DNA of 64,000 bases from positions 92,493,142 to 92,557,141 of the forward strand of contig OZ022339.1 in NCBI GenBank assembly GCA_963989245.1, written 5' to 3'. Source of the DNA: Nansenia antarctica (Eukaryota; Chordata; Actinopteri; Argentiniformes; Microstomatidae). Under the pieces are notes generated by a model. That model saw nothing but the letters and a program-made list of their open reading frames with translations, ran no database searches and was not told the origin of the DNA. How positions within the stretch are numbered: the stretch's first letter is position 1; each line of letters opens with the position of its first letter. Below, piece after piece: positions 61,276-64,000 of the stretch. A program made the position numbers and the translations under genes.

Positions 61276-63495
61276 TAGAAGTCACATGTGTTTGATACTA
61301 TTCCTTATTCCATTCCATGCATTACAATGAGCCCATCTTCCGATTTCTACCTCCACCAGCCTCCACTGTACCGTAGACCTTCAATATTATGTCATACATC
61401 ACATTATTTCAGTGTCCATTTCACTGTTCTGCAGATTATATCAGATCATCAGACAAGGTCTATCACATTATACAACGGCTGTCGCTATCAGGAAATATAA
61501 TGTAAAAAAAAATTGGAGGATGAGATGAGAACATAAACAAGATTACTGATGCATTGTAAATGTTATAATGTTTTTTTTAAATAAATGTGTATTTATCTAG
61601 CTTACGTGTTTTGTTTTCATGTACATTTACTTAACCTGAAATAGAAATAGATGACTGAACGAGGAAAAACAGTAAAGATCTTTGCAAGCAGAGGTAATGT
61701 CCTTGCTAAACCAGTATAGATTTACAAGCTCTCAAAACTTGCGAACTTTTAAATAAACGTCTCAGCCAATCAGAACAAGAAGAACTTATAGGCAACCTGT
61801 TGCTGTGGGAAACCGACTACCTGATGCTAGCTAAAGAGTTAGCCAGGCCTGTTAACAGTAGTTAAATTGTCCGAGTTTTAGACTTGAATGCTGGTGTTAA
61901 ACGTAAGAATGACTAATTACAATATATTATGCTATGGCCTTTTTTCTCGTGAAATATGTTTTCATGTTTGCTATCTAGCTCGTTAGCTAATAACTAGAGC
62001 TAGTAGCCATGTTGGGCCACATTAGGAATATTAAGTTCGCCTCTAACTAGCTTGTTCGTAAGGTATGAGAACACAAGGTACTAGAAGTACCTGTTAAACT
62101 ACAGTAGTATCTGATCATTCAGACAGATAGATAAATAGTTAGATAATCAGTTATTAGAGGCATAACAATCTGATACGATGCCCCTTTCCCCCTTTGATTA
62201 TCTCAGGTTGATGAGAAGTAGCTAACACTCTGCTAGCTAGCACACTGACCGGCTGAAATGGCGACACCTGACAACCTGTATAAGTGGATGCGGTATTTGA
62301 TGTTGCTTCTGTGTGGGATACTTTATGTAAGTATTTCTACCCCCCTTAGTACCCTATAAGCATTTATAAAGCATGTATTAGCAATAAAGCAACACTTGAA
62401 ATGACATGATATTTTTTTGATGAATTAGCCTTCAATTTGCTCTTTGTCCTCCTCACAAATCTCAGATACATGAAATTCATGAATAGTCATAATATAAATG
62501 TACAACAGAATTGTAATATAAAGTGTAATTATAATATAATATAAACCTATTGCACTCCATCACTACATTTGAAATGTAATGAAATCAGAATCATAATTCA
62601 TCAGTCGAAAACAACTCAAATGTTAAAATTATGTTCAAGAAAGGTTAAGACCCAATATCCTCCCCCTGCCTTTCAGGTAAGTGGGCTTCTCCTCCTGGGT
62701 CTTGGTGCGTGGATTAGATATGGAGCAGCTACCTTTGGGGCTGTGCTGGGCCCCTACTCTGCCCAGCTCGTCTCCATCAGCTATATCAGCATGGGCATGA
62801 GCGCTGTGTTGAGCAGCGCAAGTCTCATCGGCTGCTTTGGGGCCTGGAAAGAGAACCGTTTCTTCATCATACTGGTGAGAGAGAGACAATAGTCTGCTGT
62901 CTTTATTCCAAGTCGCCAGACAATGATTGTGTTGCCTATTGCTCAGTTCTATTCTCCTTTTACTGATCCTGCGAGCTCCAGTGGAGACCACTTTTACTTC
63001 AATTATATTTTCTCAACAGTTCTTCTTCACCATGACAATGCCTTTTGTTGCTGAACTAGTGGGGACCATTTTTGTCTTTGTTTACAGGGATCTGGTAAGA
63101 CAAATTCATTGTTTAACAGCATTGGAATCATAAAGTTATTGTATGATGTGGATGCACTATAAATAAATGCCTTCAAATAATCAGCGATGCGTTTTTGTCT
63201 CAGGTTAGCTTAGTGGTGCACAACGCAAGCAGGAAGTCCCTGTTGACTGGGTATAGGGGCCCAGCAGCAACAGACCCTATCTCTACAGCGTGGAACACAG
63301 TCATGATCAAAGTAAGATGGGAACATTTTAGAAAATGCATGATTATGTGGTTCCGTTATGAGATGATTATATTTGATACATTAGATAGTTATCAATTCAC
63401 ATGTATTAGATTTCTTTCTCTGTGTTTTTTAATCACTTCAGTTCAAATGCTGTGGCTTTGAGAACTTGACCATGGATTTGACAACTTCTCAGTAG
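61276..63495 (+). repeat. Tetraspanin array, unit 2
   Basis: Second unit, about 2.22 kb, nearly identical to unit 1 apart from small indels (for example acacaaggtactag inserted near 62070, and nine bases in exon 2). Confidence 0.95.
62258..63495 (+). pseudogene. Tetraspanin copy 2, truncated after the CCG motif
   Basis: Exons 62258-62326, 62677-62874, 63020-63094, 63204-63311 and 63442-63495. It encodes 167 residues: TM1-TM3 and the large loop up to FKCCGFENLTMDLTTSQ, then TAG at 63493-63495. The stop is created where exon 5 is fused to the 5' flank of the next unit. Normal tetraspanins are 200-270 residues with four membrane spans, a second Cys pair in the large loop and TM4; all of those are lost. 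The reading frame and splice sites are otherwise intact, so a three-span protein could be made. Confidence 0.85.
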
Positions 63496-64000
63496 TAGAA
63501 GTCACATGTGTTTGATACTATTCCTTATTCCATTCCATGCATTACAATGAGCCCATCTTCCGATTTCTACCTTCACCAGCCTCCACTGTACCGTAGACCT
63601 TCAATATTATGTCATACATCACATTATTTCAGTGTCCATTTCACTGTTCTGCAGATTATATCAGATCATCAGACAAGGTCTATCACATTATACAACGGCT
63701 GTCGCTATCAGGAAATATAATGTAAAAAAAAATTGGAGGATGAGATGAGAACATAAACAAGATTACTGATGCATTGTAAATGTTATAATGTTTTTTAAAA
63801 ATAAATGTGTATTTATCTAGCTTACGTGTTTTGTTTTCATGTACATTTACTTAACCTGAAATAGAAATAGATGACTGAACGAGGAAAAACAGTAAAGATC
63901 TTTGCAAGCAGAGGTAATGTCCTTGCTAAACCAGTATAGATTTACAAGCTCTCAAAACTTGCGAACTTTTAAATAAACGTCTCAGCCAATCAGAACAAGA
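63496..64000 (+). repeat. Tetraspanin array, unit 3 (start only)
   Basis: The 5' flank repeats a third time and reaches the CCAAT box (63986-63990) at the window edge. A full-length gene could follow outside the window. Confidence 0.95.

Overview
The window looks like a piece of a teleost (ray-finned fish) nuclear genome. It holds GT-AG exons, AATAAA signals, long CA/GT microsatellites and a typical fish transposon mix: Rex1/Babar-like, L2-like, L1/Tx1-like and R2-group LINEs, a Ty3/gypsy element, piggyBac and hAT. No bacterial-style operon, rRNA, tRNA gene or CRISPR array was seen. Most of the 64 kb is transposon or simple repeat; host-gene sequence occurs as partial, chimeric or decayed pieces.

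Region by region. 1-299 is an open exon-like stretch (minus) running off the left edge. 0.5-6.7 kb holds a truncated APE-type LINE and nested L2-type LINEs. 6.9-10.5 kb is an almost full-length Rex1/Babar-like LINE (minus) with an 834-codon ORF plus a short second copy. 10.6-15.1 kb is mostly unassigned, with a LINE-3'-end-like repeat, a SINE-like relic and a 23-bp minisatellite of about 34 units. 15.1-19.2 kb contains a multi-exon gene I do not recognise: promoter-like CRE site, a 5' exon, five coding exons and a short last exon that join in frame, exon cassettes that have been duplicated, and one internal TAG. 20.3 kb has a last-exon relic of a pepsin/cathepsin-type aspartic protease. 20.5-25.9 kb is a piggyBac element whose 5'-UTR intron carries an L2-type LINE and whose transposase is broken by a 114-bp L2 tail with a 12-bp target duplication.

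26-33 kb: a long hairpin, a poly(A)-ended retrocopy, LINE ends, then on the minus strand a fusion of an estrogen-related-receptor-gamma-like DNA-binding region to a ZEB1-like zinc-finger region, preceded by an L1-like LINE split by another LINE. 33-36.3 kb: satellites, two exon-like stretches and a gypsy RT scrap. 36.3-46 kb: a gypsy element (minus) with gag and pol open, a tRNA-His-type primer site and one recognisable LTR; its far end is interrupted by a 2.4-kb TTAA-flanked element. 47-50.1 kb: a complete 3.1-kb hAT with 8-bp target duplications and a dead transposase. 50.3-51 kb: small gene relics including an epsin-like UIM segment. 51.2-56.2 kb: two head-to-tail copies of an R2-group LINE (RT plus restriction-like endonuclease) next to a GT microsatellite. 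56.7-57.15 kb: a terminal host exon with poly(A) signal. 58.66-64 kb: a tandem array of a promoter-to-exon-5 segment of a tetraspanin gene, two complete units and the start of a third.

How the parts relate: there is no single pathway here. The common theme is genome turnover: nested insertion with readable target duplications, partial tandem gene duplication, exon-cassette duplication and exon fusion. The unrecognised 15-19 kb gene, the ERR/ZEB fusion and the tetraspanin array are the most biologically interesting non-transposon items.
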